From Aequorivita sp. CIP111184 (lineage in GTDB: Bacteria; Bacteroidota; Bacteroidia; Flavobacteriales; Flavobacteriaceae): 64,000 bases of DNA. The stretch spans positions 186,001 through 250,000 of the forward strand of contig NZ_UEFQ01000024.1 in assembly GCF_900489465.1 (NCBI RefSeq), written 5' to 3'. Below, piece after piece: positions 1-8,504 of this stretch. A model generated the notes under the pieces. That model did no database searches and was not told the origin of the DNA. It saw nothing but the letters and a program-made list of their open reading frames with translations. Position numbers and translations under genes: made by a program. Position 1 is the stretch's first letter. Each line of letters starts with the position of its first letter.

Positions 1-806
1 TTACGGCACTAATAGTTGGCTCCATTGGTGCGCTATACATAACAAGTGAAGACTTGGGTGTCCCTTTTTATTATTGGGAAGTAATTTACGAAACCTTTTA
101 TTTCTTTGGCTCGTGGCTTTTCATTAAAAATTATATTATTTGGCTTTTTATCGTTTTGGTTACACTAATTGTTTTGATGGTGAATGATAAATACGGGCCT
201 GGAGTCTTTCCAGATTATTTAATAGGAAGATATTTTAGACCAAAGCACGAACGGCGTATTTTTATGTTTGCCGATATTAAAAACGCAACTGGAATTGCTG
301 AAAGTTTAGGTGAAGAAAAATACTTTAACTTCCTGAAGGATTTCTTCAGGCATATTGCTCCAGCAATTGTGCAAACCCGAGGCGAAGTTTATCAGTATGT
401 AGGTGATGAAGTTGTTGTTTCATGGAAAATGAAGTGGGGGCTAAAACGAGGAAATGCAATCCAATGTTTTTATAGCATGAAAAAAATCATAAAATACAAA
501 GCTCCCAAATATTTAAAAAAATACGGCGTTGTGCCTGAATTTAAAGTAGGCCTTCACTATGGCACTGTGATGGTTGGTGAAATTGGACAAATAAAGCGTG
601 ATATTGCTTTTTCTGGTGATGTTTTAAATACAAGCTCACGTATTCAGGCTATGTGCAATGAGCTTGATGTTGAAATTTTAGCATCAAAACCATTTGCCGA
701 TATTGCCTATATTTTACCAAAAGGAGTTGCTAAAAAAGAATTGGGAAAAGAAAAACTTCGCGGTAAAAGTGAAGAAATTGAGTTAGTTACTTACATAAAG
801 AAGTAA
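1..806 (+). CDS. Membrane-anchored class III adenylate/guanylate cyclase, 5' end outside window
   Basis: The reading frame is already open at the window edge, so the true start lies upstream. The TTG at 54 sits inside the membrane region and is not a believable start. The visible part begins with transmembrane segments and then has a complete class III cyclase catalytic domain. The first metal-binding Asp is in FADIKNAT, the second in VGDEVV, and the transition-state Asn and Arg are in DVLNTSSRIQ. Such enzymes turn ATP (or GTP) into the cyclic nucleotide at the inner membrane. Substrate choice cannot be read with confidence. Membrane-cyclase proteins of this form are common in Bacteroidota, where the role of cyclic nucleotides is poorly known. 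Confidence 0.88.
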   Translation, partial: TALIVGSIGALYITSEDLGVPFYYWEVIYETFYFFGSWLFIKNYIIWLFIVLVTLIVLMVNDKYGPGVFPDYLIGRYFRPKHERRIFMFADIKNATGIAESLGEEKYFNFLKDFFRHIAPAIVQTRGEVYQYVGDEVVVSWKMKWGLKRGNAIQCFYSMKKIIKYKAPKYLKKYGVVPEFKVGLHYGTVMVGEIGQIKRDIAFSGDVLNTSSRIQAMCNELDVEILASKPFADIAYILPKGVAKKELGKEKLRGKSEEIELVTYIKK

Positions 807-848
807 CTGTAATTTGCATTCAGTATTTAAATTTAAAACTTCTTAAAC

Positions 849-1178
849 ATGAAAATAGACACTTACACCAAAACAATCCTGACCATTATTGCAATTTGTT
901 TAACTATAAATGTGTTGAAGGATTTTGATATTTTCCCTTCTGCTTATGCCGCTGAAAAGATTGAATACAAGCCAACAAACGAAGTTATGGACGTTCGTTT
1001 GGTGGATATTAACACCTATGACGAACTTAACGTTAATTTAAAAAGCGTGGATACCTACGATGAGTTAAAAGTAAATATCAAAAAAATTGAAACTACTGAT
1101 AAGCTAGATGTAAATCTGGATGAAATTGGAGGTGGCTGGGTTTCAAACGGCGGCCCTATTCCCGTAAAAGTGCACTGA
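849..1178 (+). CDS. Small secreted or membrane-anchored protein with internal repeats
   Basis: I do not recognise a family. The 109-residue product has one hydrophobic N-terminal segment (residues about 8-25) followed by AYAAEK, which would suit signal peptidase cleavage. The rest contains three imperfect copies of a short unit: YDELNVNLKSV, YDELKVNIKKI and TDKLDVNLDEI. It starts at an ATG 42 bases after the cyclase gene on the same strand and may be co-transcribed with it. The stop codon directly abuts the stop of the convergent NDH-2 gene. The repeat suggests a periplasmic beta-type or protein-binding surface, which is inference only. Confidence 0.7.
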   Translation: MKIDTYTKTILTIIAICLTINVLKDFDIFPSAYAAEKIEYKPTNEVMDVRLVDINTYDELNVNLKSVDTYDELKVNIKKIETTDKLDVNLDEIGGGWVSNGGPIPVKVH

Positions 1179-2450
1179 TTATTTTTTGAAAGGGCGAATA
1201 ATCAACCGAGCAGCGCGATCATAATTTATGTAACTGTACGTCCAATTGAAAAAAGTAACAACCCTGTTTCTAAAACCCACCAAAAACCAAAGGTGAACAA
1301 ACATCCACAAAAACCAAGCGATGGCACCGCCAAAATGTAACTTGCCTATATCTACTACGGCTTTGTTTCTACCCACTGTGGCCATGGTACCTTTATCAAA
1401 ATATTTAAAAGGTTCTATAGGGGCGCCTTTTAGTATTTTTCTGAAATTTTTCCCTAAATGCTTTCCTTGTTGGATTGCTGGTTGTGCTACTTGGGGATGT
1501 CCTTTAGGATATTCCTTATTTTCCATAAGTGCTATGTCTCCCAAAGCATATATATTTTCAAAACCCTTAACTTTATTAAATTCATCAACCCTATAACGGT
1601 TAGCCTTTTCTACCAGTGCTTCACCACTTATACCTTTTATGGGAGCCCCCGTAACACCAGCGGCCCAAATAAAAGTGGCGGTTTCAAACTTTTTACCATC
1701 TTTGGTGGTAACTGTTTTTCCGTCATAATCGCTTATGAATGTTTCAAGATGGACCTGTACTCCTAGATTTTCAAGAAATTTTTGGGCTTTTTTAGAAACC
1801 GTTTCACTCATTGGTGGCAAAACCCTATCCAAGCCTTCAATAAGATGAACGTTCATTTCCTCTTCCTCGAGTTCTGGGTAATCATTTTCTAAAATTCCTT
1901 TTCTAAATTCTGCCAAAGCTCCGGCAAGCTCCACTCCCGTAGGTCCTGCACCGGCTATTACAAAATTGAGTAATCGCTTTCTTTCTGTTTCATCGGAAGT
2001 AATATCAGCCTTTTCAATATTCTGAAGCATCAAACTCCGTATGTTCAATGCTTGAGGAATGGTTTTCATTGGCATACTATTTTCTGCAATGCTTTCGTTT
2101 CCGAAAAAATTGGTCCTTGTTCCCGTCGCAATTATCAAATAATCATATTTCAAACTTCCAACGGATGTAGAAATAGTATTGGTGTCGGCATCAATATTTT
2201 CCACTTCAGCCATTCTAAAGTGAAAATCCATATTCTTTCTGAAAATTTTCCGCAGTGGATATGCTATAGAGTCTGGTTCAAGACCAGCAGTTGAAACCTG
2301 ATATAATAATGGCTGAAAAGTGTGGTAGTTATGCCTATCAAAAAGTACAATTTGCACCTTTTCTTTTTGAAGCTTTTTTATAAAGGAAATACCAGCAAAT
2401 CCGCCACCTATTATAACAATTCGCGGCACACTGGTTTCAGGAATATTCAT
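1179..2450 (-). CDS. ndh: Type II NADH:quinone oxidoreductase (NDH-2)
   Basis: A 423-residue flavoprotein that passes electrons from NADH to quinone at the cytoplasmic face of the inner membrane without pumping protons. The N-terminal FAD-binding GGGFAG is at about residues 15-20, a second nucleotide-binding motif GAGPTGVELAG is near 165-175, and IYALGDIA near 305 is the FAD-contacting motif of this fold. The hydrophobic C-terminal part (AIAWFLWMFVHLWFLVGF) is the membrane-association region. The length fits the family (about 430). The start is an ATG just before the intergenic region shared with the divergent sigma factor. Confidence 0.9.
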   Translation of the reverse strand: MNIPETSVPRIVIIGGGFAGISFIKKLQKEKVQIVLFDRHNYHTFQPLLYQVSTAGLEPDSIAYPLRKIFRKNMDFHFRMAEVENIDADTNTISTSVGSLKYDYLIIATGTRTNFFGNESIAENSMPMKTIPQALNIRSLMLQNIEKADITSDETERKRLLNFVIAGAGPTGVELAGALAEFRKGILENDYPELEEEEMNVHLIEGLDRVLPPMSETVSKKAQKFLENLGVQVHLETFISDYDGKTVTTKDGKKFETATFIWAAGVTGAPIKGISGEALVEKANRYRVDEFNKVKGFENIYALGDIALMENKEYPKGHPQVAQPAIQQGKHLGKNFRKILKGAPIEPFKYFDKGTMATVGRNKAVVDIGKLHFGGAIAWFLWMFVHLWFLVGFRNRVVTFFNWTYSYINYDRAARLIIRPFKK

Positions 2451-2564
2451 CGTTTTTTTATATAGTATAAAAGTACAATTAGTTCATCGAGTTATCTTAT
2501 TTTTTAAGATTTTTGTAACAAAGCTATTCCAAAGAACACTAATTAAAAAGCCAACAACGAACCA

Positions 2565-3059
2565 TTGAATAAAGAACTGGAACATAGTTTTGTTGCCCAA
2601 CTTGAGGAGAACCAAAACATTGTACATAAAATCTGTAGGTTATATACCAATGACAGTGACGCTCACAACGATCTGTTTCAAGAAATAACCATACAGCTTT
2701 GGCGAGCGTACCCTAAGTTTCGGGGCGACTCCAAGTTTAGTACATGGATGTACAGGGTGGCGCTAAACACCGCGATAACGCTATATAGAAAATCCAAGCG
2801 CTCCATTAAAACACAGGATTATGAGGGGGTAAGTTTTAAGATTTCTGCTATTCCGTATGACGATACAGCCGAGCAACAATTAAAACTCATGTACAGCGCC
2901 GTTAAAGATTTAAACGATATTGATAAAGCCCTTGTATTTCTTTATTTGGAAGATAAGAATTATAGAGAAATTTCGGAAACTCTAGGTATTACCGAAGTAA
3001 ATGCACGTGTGAAGATGAACAGAATAAAGGAAAAATTACGAACTATTTTAAATCCGTAA
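2565..3059 (+). CDS. ECF-type sigma-70 family RNA polymerase sigma factor
   Basis: The 164-residue protein has region 2 (HNDLFQEITIQLWRAYPKFRGDSKFSTWMYRVALNTA, residues about 33-70) and region 4 with a helix-turn-helix (YREISETLGITEVNARVKMNRIKEKL, about 132-158). It would direct RNA polymerase to a small regulon. The start is a TTG. The frame has a stop at 2544 and no ATG before the conserved N-terminus, so TTG is the only sensible start. A membrane protein gene begins 6 bases downstream, the usual place for an anti-sigma factor. Confidence 0.88.
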   Translation: MNKELEHSFVAQLEENQNIVHKICRLYTNDSDAHNDLFQEITIQLWRAYPKFRGDSKFSTWMYRVALNTAITLYRKSKRSIKTQDYEGVSFKISAIPYDDTAEQQLKLMYSAVKDLNDIDKALVFLYLEDKNYREISETLGITEVNARVKMNRIKEKLRTILNP

Positions 3060-3065
3060 CCCAAT

Positions 3066-3710
3066 ATGGATCAATTGGAACTATTAAAAAAACAATGGCA
3101 AAGCAGGGAACAAGAACTTCCCAAGCTGAGTTTTGGAGATATTTATAAAATGCTGCTAAAAAAATCCTCATCTATCGTGAAGTGGATATTCTACATCAGT
3201 ATTGCAGAAATTGGCTTTTGGACTTTACTCGCACTCTTAGTGCCAGAATCGAGCACCAAATTTAGCGATGACATTGGTTTGCATAATATTTTGATAATTA
3301 CTAATGTGATAAACTATTTGGTATTCGGATTTTTCATAATTCTTTTTTATAGAAACTATCGAAAAATTTCAACAACAGATTCAGTGAAAGAATTGATGGG
3401 AAATATTTTGCGCACGCGAAAAACAGTAAAATATTTTGTGGTTTATAATGTAACCACTTCAGTTTTAATTATTGTGGGTATTAATATTTTTTACTATTTA
3501 AACCAAGATATGGTCTTCAGGTTTATGACAGAAGACTACGGCATCTCAAATATTTCTCAGGCAAGATTCATGAAAATGTTCTTTGCCATTCAGATTCTTT
3601 TTGGAATTGTGATGATTGGTTTTGTCTTGCTCTTTTACAGAATTGTGTATGGAATTTTATTGCGAAGACTTCGGAAAAATTATAAAGAGTTAGAGAAAAT
3701 AGAATTCTGA
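3066..3710 (+). CDS. Four-helix membrane protein, possible anti-sigma partner
   Basis: The product has 214 residues and about four hydrophobic segments (residues about 38-60, 72-95, 117-140 and 173-197), with a short cytosolic N-terminus (MDQLELLKKQWQSREQELP). It lies 6 bases after the sigma factor stop, so the two are almost surely co-transcribed. The short N-terminal cytosolic stretch and the context suggest it could hold the sigma factor at the membrane. It has no recognisable zinc-binding anti-sigma motif, so this role is inferred from position only. Confidence 0.75.
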   Translation: MDQLELLKKQWQSREQELPKLSFGDIYKMLLKKSSSIVKWIFYISIAEIGFWTLLALLVPESSTKFSDDIGLHNILIITNVINYLVFGFFIILFYRNYRKISTTDSVKELMGNILRTRKTVKYFVVYNVTTSVLIIVGINIFYYLNQDMVFRFMTEDYGISNISQARFMKMFFAIQILFGIVMIGFVLLFYRIVYGILLRRLRKNYKELEKIEF

Positions 3711-3786
3711 AAAAGATATCGATTTATAGTTACACAATTCAGTATTTCTGTTTTGCGTAAATGCTAATAACACCGAAACTATTTTT

Positions 3787-4590
3787 TTAATAGCGCCACT
3801 CCCGCTCTTTATTAAGTTCTTCCTCACTTTGAATTGCGGAAGTTGGTATTACTTTTAGAAAAGACGGATGCTGTTCAATTGCATACTCCAATTTTTCAAC
3901 AATTTCATCCATAGTATCATTTTCATAATCAATATCCAGCGGTGGTTTTATTTCCATGGATTGAAGAATGCCACGTTTTTTAATTCGGATTCCCTTTTTA
4001 TCAAAAGATCTTCTAAAACCATCAATTACAATGGGGACAACTACAGGTTTATTCTTTTTAATAATGTGTGCAGTTCCTCTGCGAATGGGTCTCCAAGGTT
4101 TGGTTGTTCCCTGTGGAAAAGTAATTACCCAACCATCGTTCAGTGCTTTCGTAATATTGCTAACATCACTCATTTTCACTTGTTTATTCACTTCCTTACC
4201 TTTTTCGCGCCAAGTACGTTCGATGCTTACAGAGCCTGCATAAGCAAGAATTTTAGGAAGCAATCCCGCTTTCATAGTTTCCTTTGCTGCCACAAAATAA
4301 ATATTAAGCTTCGGACGCCATAAATAGCCAACATTTTTTATACTGTCGTCCCTGCCGCTTAAACTTGCGTTAAAGACGTGGAGCATTGCAGCAACATCGG
4401 CAAAATAAGTTTGGTGGTTGCTCACAAAGAGCACATTTTTTTCGGGAAGATTTTTTAAAATTTCACTGCCGTGAATTTGTAGATCGTTAAAACCCTTAAA
4501 ACGTCTGTGAGTCATAAGACCCGCAATCCGTATTAACCAGAGTTTTAAAAAAAGATAATGCCCAAATGGGTTTTTTTTAAAGAGACTCAT
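3787..4590 (-). CDS. Lysophospholipid/1-acylglycerol-3-phosphate acyltransferase (PlsC family)
   Basis: A 267-residue acyltransferase for glycerophospholipid or related lipid acylation at the membrane. The catalytic block reads SNHQTYFADV (residues about 57-66), with His and Asp five residues apart instead of the four of the classic HX4D box. The FPQGTT block near residue 160 is the FPEGTRS-like substrate-binding motif, and VPIVIDGFRR near 185 is the fourth block. The HX5D spacing is seen directly; whether it changes the substrate is unknown. The gene stands alone, with its ATG at 4590. Confidence 0.82.
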   Translation of the reverse strand: MSLFKKNPFGHYLFLKLWLIRIAGLMTHRRFKGFNDLQIHGSEILKNLPEKNVLFVSNHQTYFADVAAMLHVFNASLSGRDDSIKNVGYLWRPKLNIYFVAAKETMKAGLLPKILAYAGSVSIERTWREKGKEVNKQVKMSDVSNITKALNDGWVITFPQGTTKPWRPIRRGTAHIIKKNKPVVVPIVIDGFRRSFDKKGIRIKKRGILQSMEIKPPLDIDYENDTMDEIVEKLEYAIEQHPSFLKVIPTSAIQSEEELNKEREWRY

Positions 4591-4703
4591 TTTCAGTGGT
4601 CAGTATTCAGTGTTCAATATTCAGTTGCAGTAACCAGTTGCTTTAGGCAAGAGTGGTTTCTTTAATCATTATTCATTCTTGACAAATATACTAAAATAAG
4701 CTA

Positions 4704-5345
4704 TTACAGTACCATTTTAAGCAATTCGCGCACTTCGTTGAGCATCATTGCGGTAGCGCCCCAAACTATGTGGCCATTCAATTTAAAGGCGGGTACTTCA
4801 ATGCTGTTGGCGTATGATGTGGAAAGTGTTTGGTTAATAATGTTTGCATCATTCATAAAATCCTTTAAAGTTACTTCTATCAGTGCTTCCACTTCTTCTT
4901 CCTGAGGTATAAATTTTGGTGCTTCTGTTGTTATGCCTAAAAAAGGTTGCACAAAAAAATTGCTCGGGGGTATGTAAATTTCAGTCAGTTTTTTAAGAAC
5001 AGAAATTGTTTTGCGCGAAACCCCAACTTCTTCTTCCGTTTCACGAAGGGCTGCATCTTGAATAGAATCATCTTCCGGCTCCAACTTTCCACCGGGAAAA
5101 CCAACCTGTGCGGAATGTACACCTTTATATGTTTTCCGAAGAATCAAAATCAACTTAGTATCAAAATTTTCAGAAGGATAAAAAAGCGACATTACACCAG
5201 CCTGTTTTGCATTATTTTTCTCTCTGGCTATGCTTTTCAATTCCTGCAAACGTTCAATCGGCGCCATTTTAAATTGAACTGCTTCGCCGGGAAGTTCCAT
5301 TTTTGTTACTTTTACAATCCGTTTTTCAAAATCGCGAAAATCCAT
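4704..5345 (-). CDS. CoA pyrophosphatase-type Nudix hydrolase
   Basis: The 213-residue protein has the Nudix box in the variant typical of CoA-diphosphatases (NudL/YeaB): GGKLEPEDDSIQ followed by ALRETEEEVGV, with one more residue between the second acidic position and the catalytic RE than in canonical Nudix boxes. Just before it, HSAQVGFPGG matches the CoA-family signature. Enzymes of this group split CoA or its derivatives into phosphopantetheine and 3',5'-ADP. The start codon lies only two bases from the start of the divergent cyclophilin gene, so each promoter must sit in the other's coding region. Confidence 0.87.
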   Translation of the reverse strand: MDFRDFEKRIVKVTKMELPGEAVQFKMAPIERLQELKSIAREKNNAKQAGVMSLFYPSENFDTKLILILRKTYKGVHSAQVGFPGGKLEPEDDSIQDAALRETEEEVGVSRKTISVLKKLTEIYIPPSNFFVQPFLGITTEAPKFIPQEEEVEALIEVTLKDFMNDANIINQTLSTSYANSIEVPAFKLNGHIVWGATAMMLNEVRELLKMVL

Positions 5346-5347
5346 TT

Positions 5348-6061
5348 ATGAGAAAATTATTTATTTATTGCTTTGGAATTGTTCTTTTCTTAGGAAGCTG
5401 TGAAGATAAGAAAAAGGCTACCGAAACCGAAACTGAAATAGAAGGCAAAGCTGAAACAAAAAAAGAAGTCGAAGTTGAAGCTGAAAAGAAAGATTCAATC
5501 AGTTATCCAGAAATTACCAATGAAAATGTGGTCTCTTTTTTAACTGAATACGGCAATAAAAACCCTGAAACTAAGGTCTTGATAAGTTCCCGTTTTGGAG
5601 ATATTGAAATTGAACTTTATAAAGACACTCCGCTACACCGCGCCAATTTTATCTATTTGGTAAAGCATCATTATTTTGATGAAACCTTTTTCCATCGCGT
5701 GGTGCCAAATTTTATAATCCAAGCTGGAAATAGTGATTTGGTTTCAACCCAAAAAAAACGCGCTACTTTAGGTAAAGAGTATTTGCTTCCTGCAGAAATT
5801 ATTCCCGGTCGTGTTCACGAATATGGAACCGTTTCCGGCGCTAAGGAATATCGCGAAAACCCAGATAATAGAACTGCTCCTTACGAGTTTTTCATCTTCC
5901 TCGGCCCAAAAGCCTCAACAACACACTTAAATGGAAAATACACCATCTTCGGGAAAGTAACCAAAGGAATGGACGTAGTGGAGCAAATTTCAAAAGTGAA
6001 AGCAGATGATGGCGATTGGCCTTTGAATAATATTTATATTACTGCGAAAGTTTTGGAGTAA
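5348..6061 (+). CDS. Lipoprotein cyclophilin-type peptidyl-prolyl cis-trans isomerase
   Basis: The chosen ATG at 5348 gives a clean lipoprotein signal (MRKLFIYCF... LFLGSC), with the lipid-modified Cys near residue 18; an earlier in-frame TTG would bury the signal. A charged Glu/Lys-rich linker (about 20-50) precedes a cyclophilin domain with FFHRVVPNFIIQAG (active-site Arg and the FxxxQxG block) and YEFFIFLG plus HLNGKYTIFGKV in the second half. It should catalyse proline isomerisation of envelope proteins while anchored to a membrane. A hairpin-free intergenic region follows. Confidence 0.9.
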   Translation: MRKLFIYCFGIVLFLGSCEDKKKATETETEIEGKAETKKEVEVEAEKKDSISYPEITNENVVSFLTEYGNKNPETKVLISSRFGDIEIELYKDTPLHRANFIYLVKHHYFDETFFHRVVPNFIIQAGNSDLVSTQKKRATLGKEYLLPAEIIPGRVHEYGTVSGAKEYRENPDNRTAPYEFFIFLGPKASTTHLNGKYTIFGKVTKGMDVVEQISKVKADDGDWPLNNIYITAKVLE

Positions 6062-6144
6062 TTATTCTTTTATAAATTTCTTTGTAAAACTTTTACCTTA
6101 CAAAAGTGATTTTAAAATTTTAACGCGAAGAATGCTATACCTCA

Positions 6145-6768
6145 TCAATTTCCCTCCATCTCCTCCTTCGTATAAATACTCGGTAAAGAAAGTTTGAAAT
6201 AAGTGGCGAGCAGCCGAACGATAAATACAATAGAGCCAGAAATAATAACAATAAAATCTTCTGAAATTGGAGAATAATGTAATAAGAAGTATGCTAAAGC
6301 ACCTAAAATACAGGCTGTAGCATAAATTTCTTTTCTGAAAATAACAGGAATTTCATTACATAAAATATCGCGGAGCACGCCGCCAAAACAGGCCGTAATT
6401 GTTCCCAAAGCAATGCAAATTATTGGATGAAAACCTGCGGCAATACCTTTTTCAACACCAACTATGGTATAAAGTGCAATTCCAATAGTATCAAACAAAA
6501 ACAGTGACCGACGAACGTATCCAAGTCTTTTTCTGAAAATAACTGCGAAAATTGTAGAACATAAAATAACGTAAACAAACGTTAGGTCGCGCATCCAAGC
6601 CACATTTGCATCAATAAGAACATCACGTAAAGTTCCACCTCCAACTGCTGTTACAAAAGCGATTATCAAAATCCCAAATGGATCCAAACGTTTATTGAGC
6701 GCTGTTAACACCCCTGAAATGGCGAACGCAATGGTTCCTAGTATATCTATTACTAATAGTAGCTTCAC
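6145..6768 (-). CDS. UPF0126/TRIC-family membrane protein (YicG-like)
   Basis: The 207-residue integral membrane protein has the two repeated half-domains of this family. Each half has a Gly-rich helix end: FVTAVGGGTLRDVLI near residue 38-52 and ITACFGGVLRDILCNEIPV near 124-142. Family members form trimeric cation channels. It shares a four-base ATGA overlap with the stop of the upstream RDD gene, so translation is coupled. It is probably the last gene of that short operon. Confidence 0.87.
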   Translation of the reverse strand: MKLLLVIDILGTIAFAISGVLTALNKRLDPFGILIIAFVTAVGGGTLRDVLIDANVAWMRDLTFVYVILCSTIFAVIFRKRLGYVRRSLFLFDTIGIALYTIVGVEKGIAAGFHPIICIALGTITACFGGVLRDILCNEIPVIFRKEIYATACILGALAYFLLHYSPISEDFIVIISGSIVFIVRLLATYFKLSLPSIYTKEEMEGN

Positions 6769-7490
6769 ATGTTTTGTGTAAAATGGTTATAATCGCGCAG
6801 CACGGTATCAATATATTGCTTGTCGTATAAATCTGAAGAGGTTTCCAAAACAGTTTCCACTTTCTTACGAAGCATATTCAGCGTTTTAAAGTCGTTCGAT
6901 TTTATTGCGATTAGATAGGTTTCCTTAATTAGCCGAGCGTCTTTATCAGTCAACTTAGTTACGTTCATAAACTTGGGTTGGTAATCTTCCGCGATTTCTT
7001 CTAAAATAGTATGACTAATCTTCACTTTGCGTTTAGTACTTATTACAACTGTTCCCGCTGCATGATCGCCTACGCGTTGTCTTTTATCAGAAAAAATAAT
7101 AGATAGTAAACCTATGGAACCCAAAAATATCCAAATATCCACCAAACGAAGCATCCACAAAACCATATAATCGCTCCATCGTGCTGGACTTCCATCTACT
7201 TTCACCACGCGGGTTTTCATCGCAATCTTTCCTACCGTTCTTCCATTGAAAAGTATGTGCATATAAAGCGAATAAAACATAACAGGCAAAAGCAACAATT
7301 GCTGTAGTCCAAAAACGGTCCAATGGTCAATAAACGCCATATTCATAGCTTCAGTTGCTAATTCCACAACATAGAAATATATAAAAAAGAGGAAGATGTC
7401 TATTAAAAAAGCTAGAATCCGTTCACCAACACTAACTATTTTATAGTCCAGGTTTACGTTTTGAGTTGTATTGATTTCTAAGTTTGCCAT
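6765..7490 (-). CDS. RDD family membrane protein
   Basis: I use the ATG at 7490 (MANLEINTTQ) instead of the longer frame beginning at 7556, because the extension would overlap the divergent SpoIIM-like gene and lacks family residues. The RDD domain (residues about 15-150) has its Arg near the first helix (GERILAFLIDIFLF) and the two Asp-containing helices, then VGKIAMKTRVVKVDG and DHAAGTVVI. A soluble C-terminal part of about 95 residues follows. RDD proteins are transport-related membrane proteins of mostly unknown substrate. It is divergent from the SpoIIM/MoxR cluster, where RDD genes often sit. Confidence 0.87.
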   Translation of the reverse strand: MANLEINTTQNVNLDYKIVSVGERILAFLIDIFLFFIYFYVVELATEAMNMAFIDHWTVFGLQQLLLLPVMFYSLYMHILFNGRTVGKIAMKTRVVKVDGSPARWSDYMVLWMLRLVDIWIFLGSIGLLSIIFSDKRQRVGDHAAGTVVISTKRKVKISHTILEEIAEDYQPKFMNVTKLTDKDARLIKETYLIAIKSNDFKTLNMLRKKVETVLETSSDLYDKQYIDTVLRDYNHFTQNM

Positions 7491-7529
7491 GTAAAAGCAA
7501 GTGGTTATATTTATCGAAAATTTCAGGAT

Positions 7530-8504
7530 ATGCGCGAAGCTGCATTCGTCAAGCAAAATAAGGAAAAATGGATTGCTTTTGAAGAGGCAATTACACTTAA
7601 TTCAAAAATAAGTCCAGATCAGCTTGCCGACCATTACATCCAACTTACAAATGACCTCGCCTATGCACAAACCTATTATCCTGAAAGTAAAGCACTTCAG
7701 TATTTAAATTCTTTGGCTTCGCAGGCCCATCAAAAAATTTATAAAAATAAAAAAGAATCTAAAAACCGAATTGTAAGTTTTTGGAAATATGAGTTTCCGC
7801 TGTTTTTCCGTCAACATCAACGTATGTTGCTTTTTTCGTTTTTAATATTTGCCATCGCGACCGCTATTGGTGCTATTTCTGCATATAACGATGATTCTTT
7901 CGTTCGGCTCATTTTGGGTGATAATTATGTAAACGAAACTTTAAACAATATTGACAAAGGCGATCCTACCGCCATTTACAAGAGCGGCAGTGAAATTGGT
8001 ACATTTTTGGGAATAACCATCAACAACATTCGCGTGGCATTTTTAGCATATGCTTTCGGAGTGATTACTTCTTTGGGAACGGCTTATTTACTGTTCAGTA
8101 ATGGTGTAATGCTCGGAGCATTTTTCACCTTTTTTTACAACCGCGATTTACTTTTTGAAGCTTCAAAAAGTATTTGGCTTCACGGAACCATTGAAATTTC
8201 GGTAATCGTTATTGCAGGCTGCGCGGGAATGGTAATGGGCAACAGCATCCTTTTCCCAAAAACATATTCACGGAAAGTTTCATTTCTGAAAGGTGCAAAG
8301 GACGGCCTCAAAATTGTGGTTAGCACAATTCCTTTTTTTATTATTGCTGGATTTATTGAAGGATTTATAACCCGCTACAGCAATATGCCAGTTTGGTTGG
8401 CAATGACCATTATTTTTAGTTCCTTGGCACTTATTATTTTTTATTACGTTATTTATCCAATCATCCTCAACAAAAAGCATGCTACACAAATATATACCGC
8501 TTAA
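7530..8504 (+). CDS. SpoIIM-like (stage II sporulation protein M) membrane protein
   Basis: The 324-residue protein has a soluble N-terminal part (about 1-90) and then several transmembrane helices with the SpoIIM signatures, among them FLGITINNIRVAFLAYAFG near 167-186 and HGTIEISVIVIAGCAGMVMG near 220-240. Outside spore formers this family sits with RDD, DUF4129, MoxR and DUF58 genes, as here, and has no known sporulation role. The next gene starts inside its 3' end at 8479, so the two overlap by 26 bases and are probably co-translated. Confidence 0.87.
   Translation: MREAAFVKQNKEKWIAFEEAITLNSKISPDQLADHYIQLTNDLAYAQTYYPESKALQYLNSLASQAHQKIYKNKKESKNRIVSFWKYEFPLFFRQHQRMLLFSFLIFAIATAIGAISAYNDDSFVRLILGDNYVNETLNNIDKGDPTAIYKSGSEIGTFLGITINNIRVAFLAYAFGVITSLGTAYLLFSNGVMLGAFFTFFYNRDLLFEASKSIWLHGTIEISVIVIAGCAGMVMGNSILFPKTYSRKVSFLKGAKDGLKIVVSTIPFFIIAGFIEGFITRYSNMPVWLAMTIIFSSLALIIFYYVIYPIILNKKHATQIYTA

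Noticed and set aside
7491-7556. N-terminal extension of the RDD protein to 7556
   Set aside because: It would overlap the start of the divergent SpoIIM-like gene and adds a stretch with no family match. The ATG at 7490 gives a normal RDD start.
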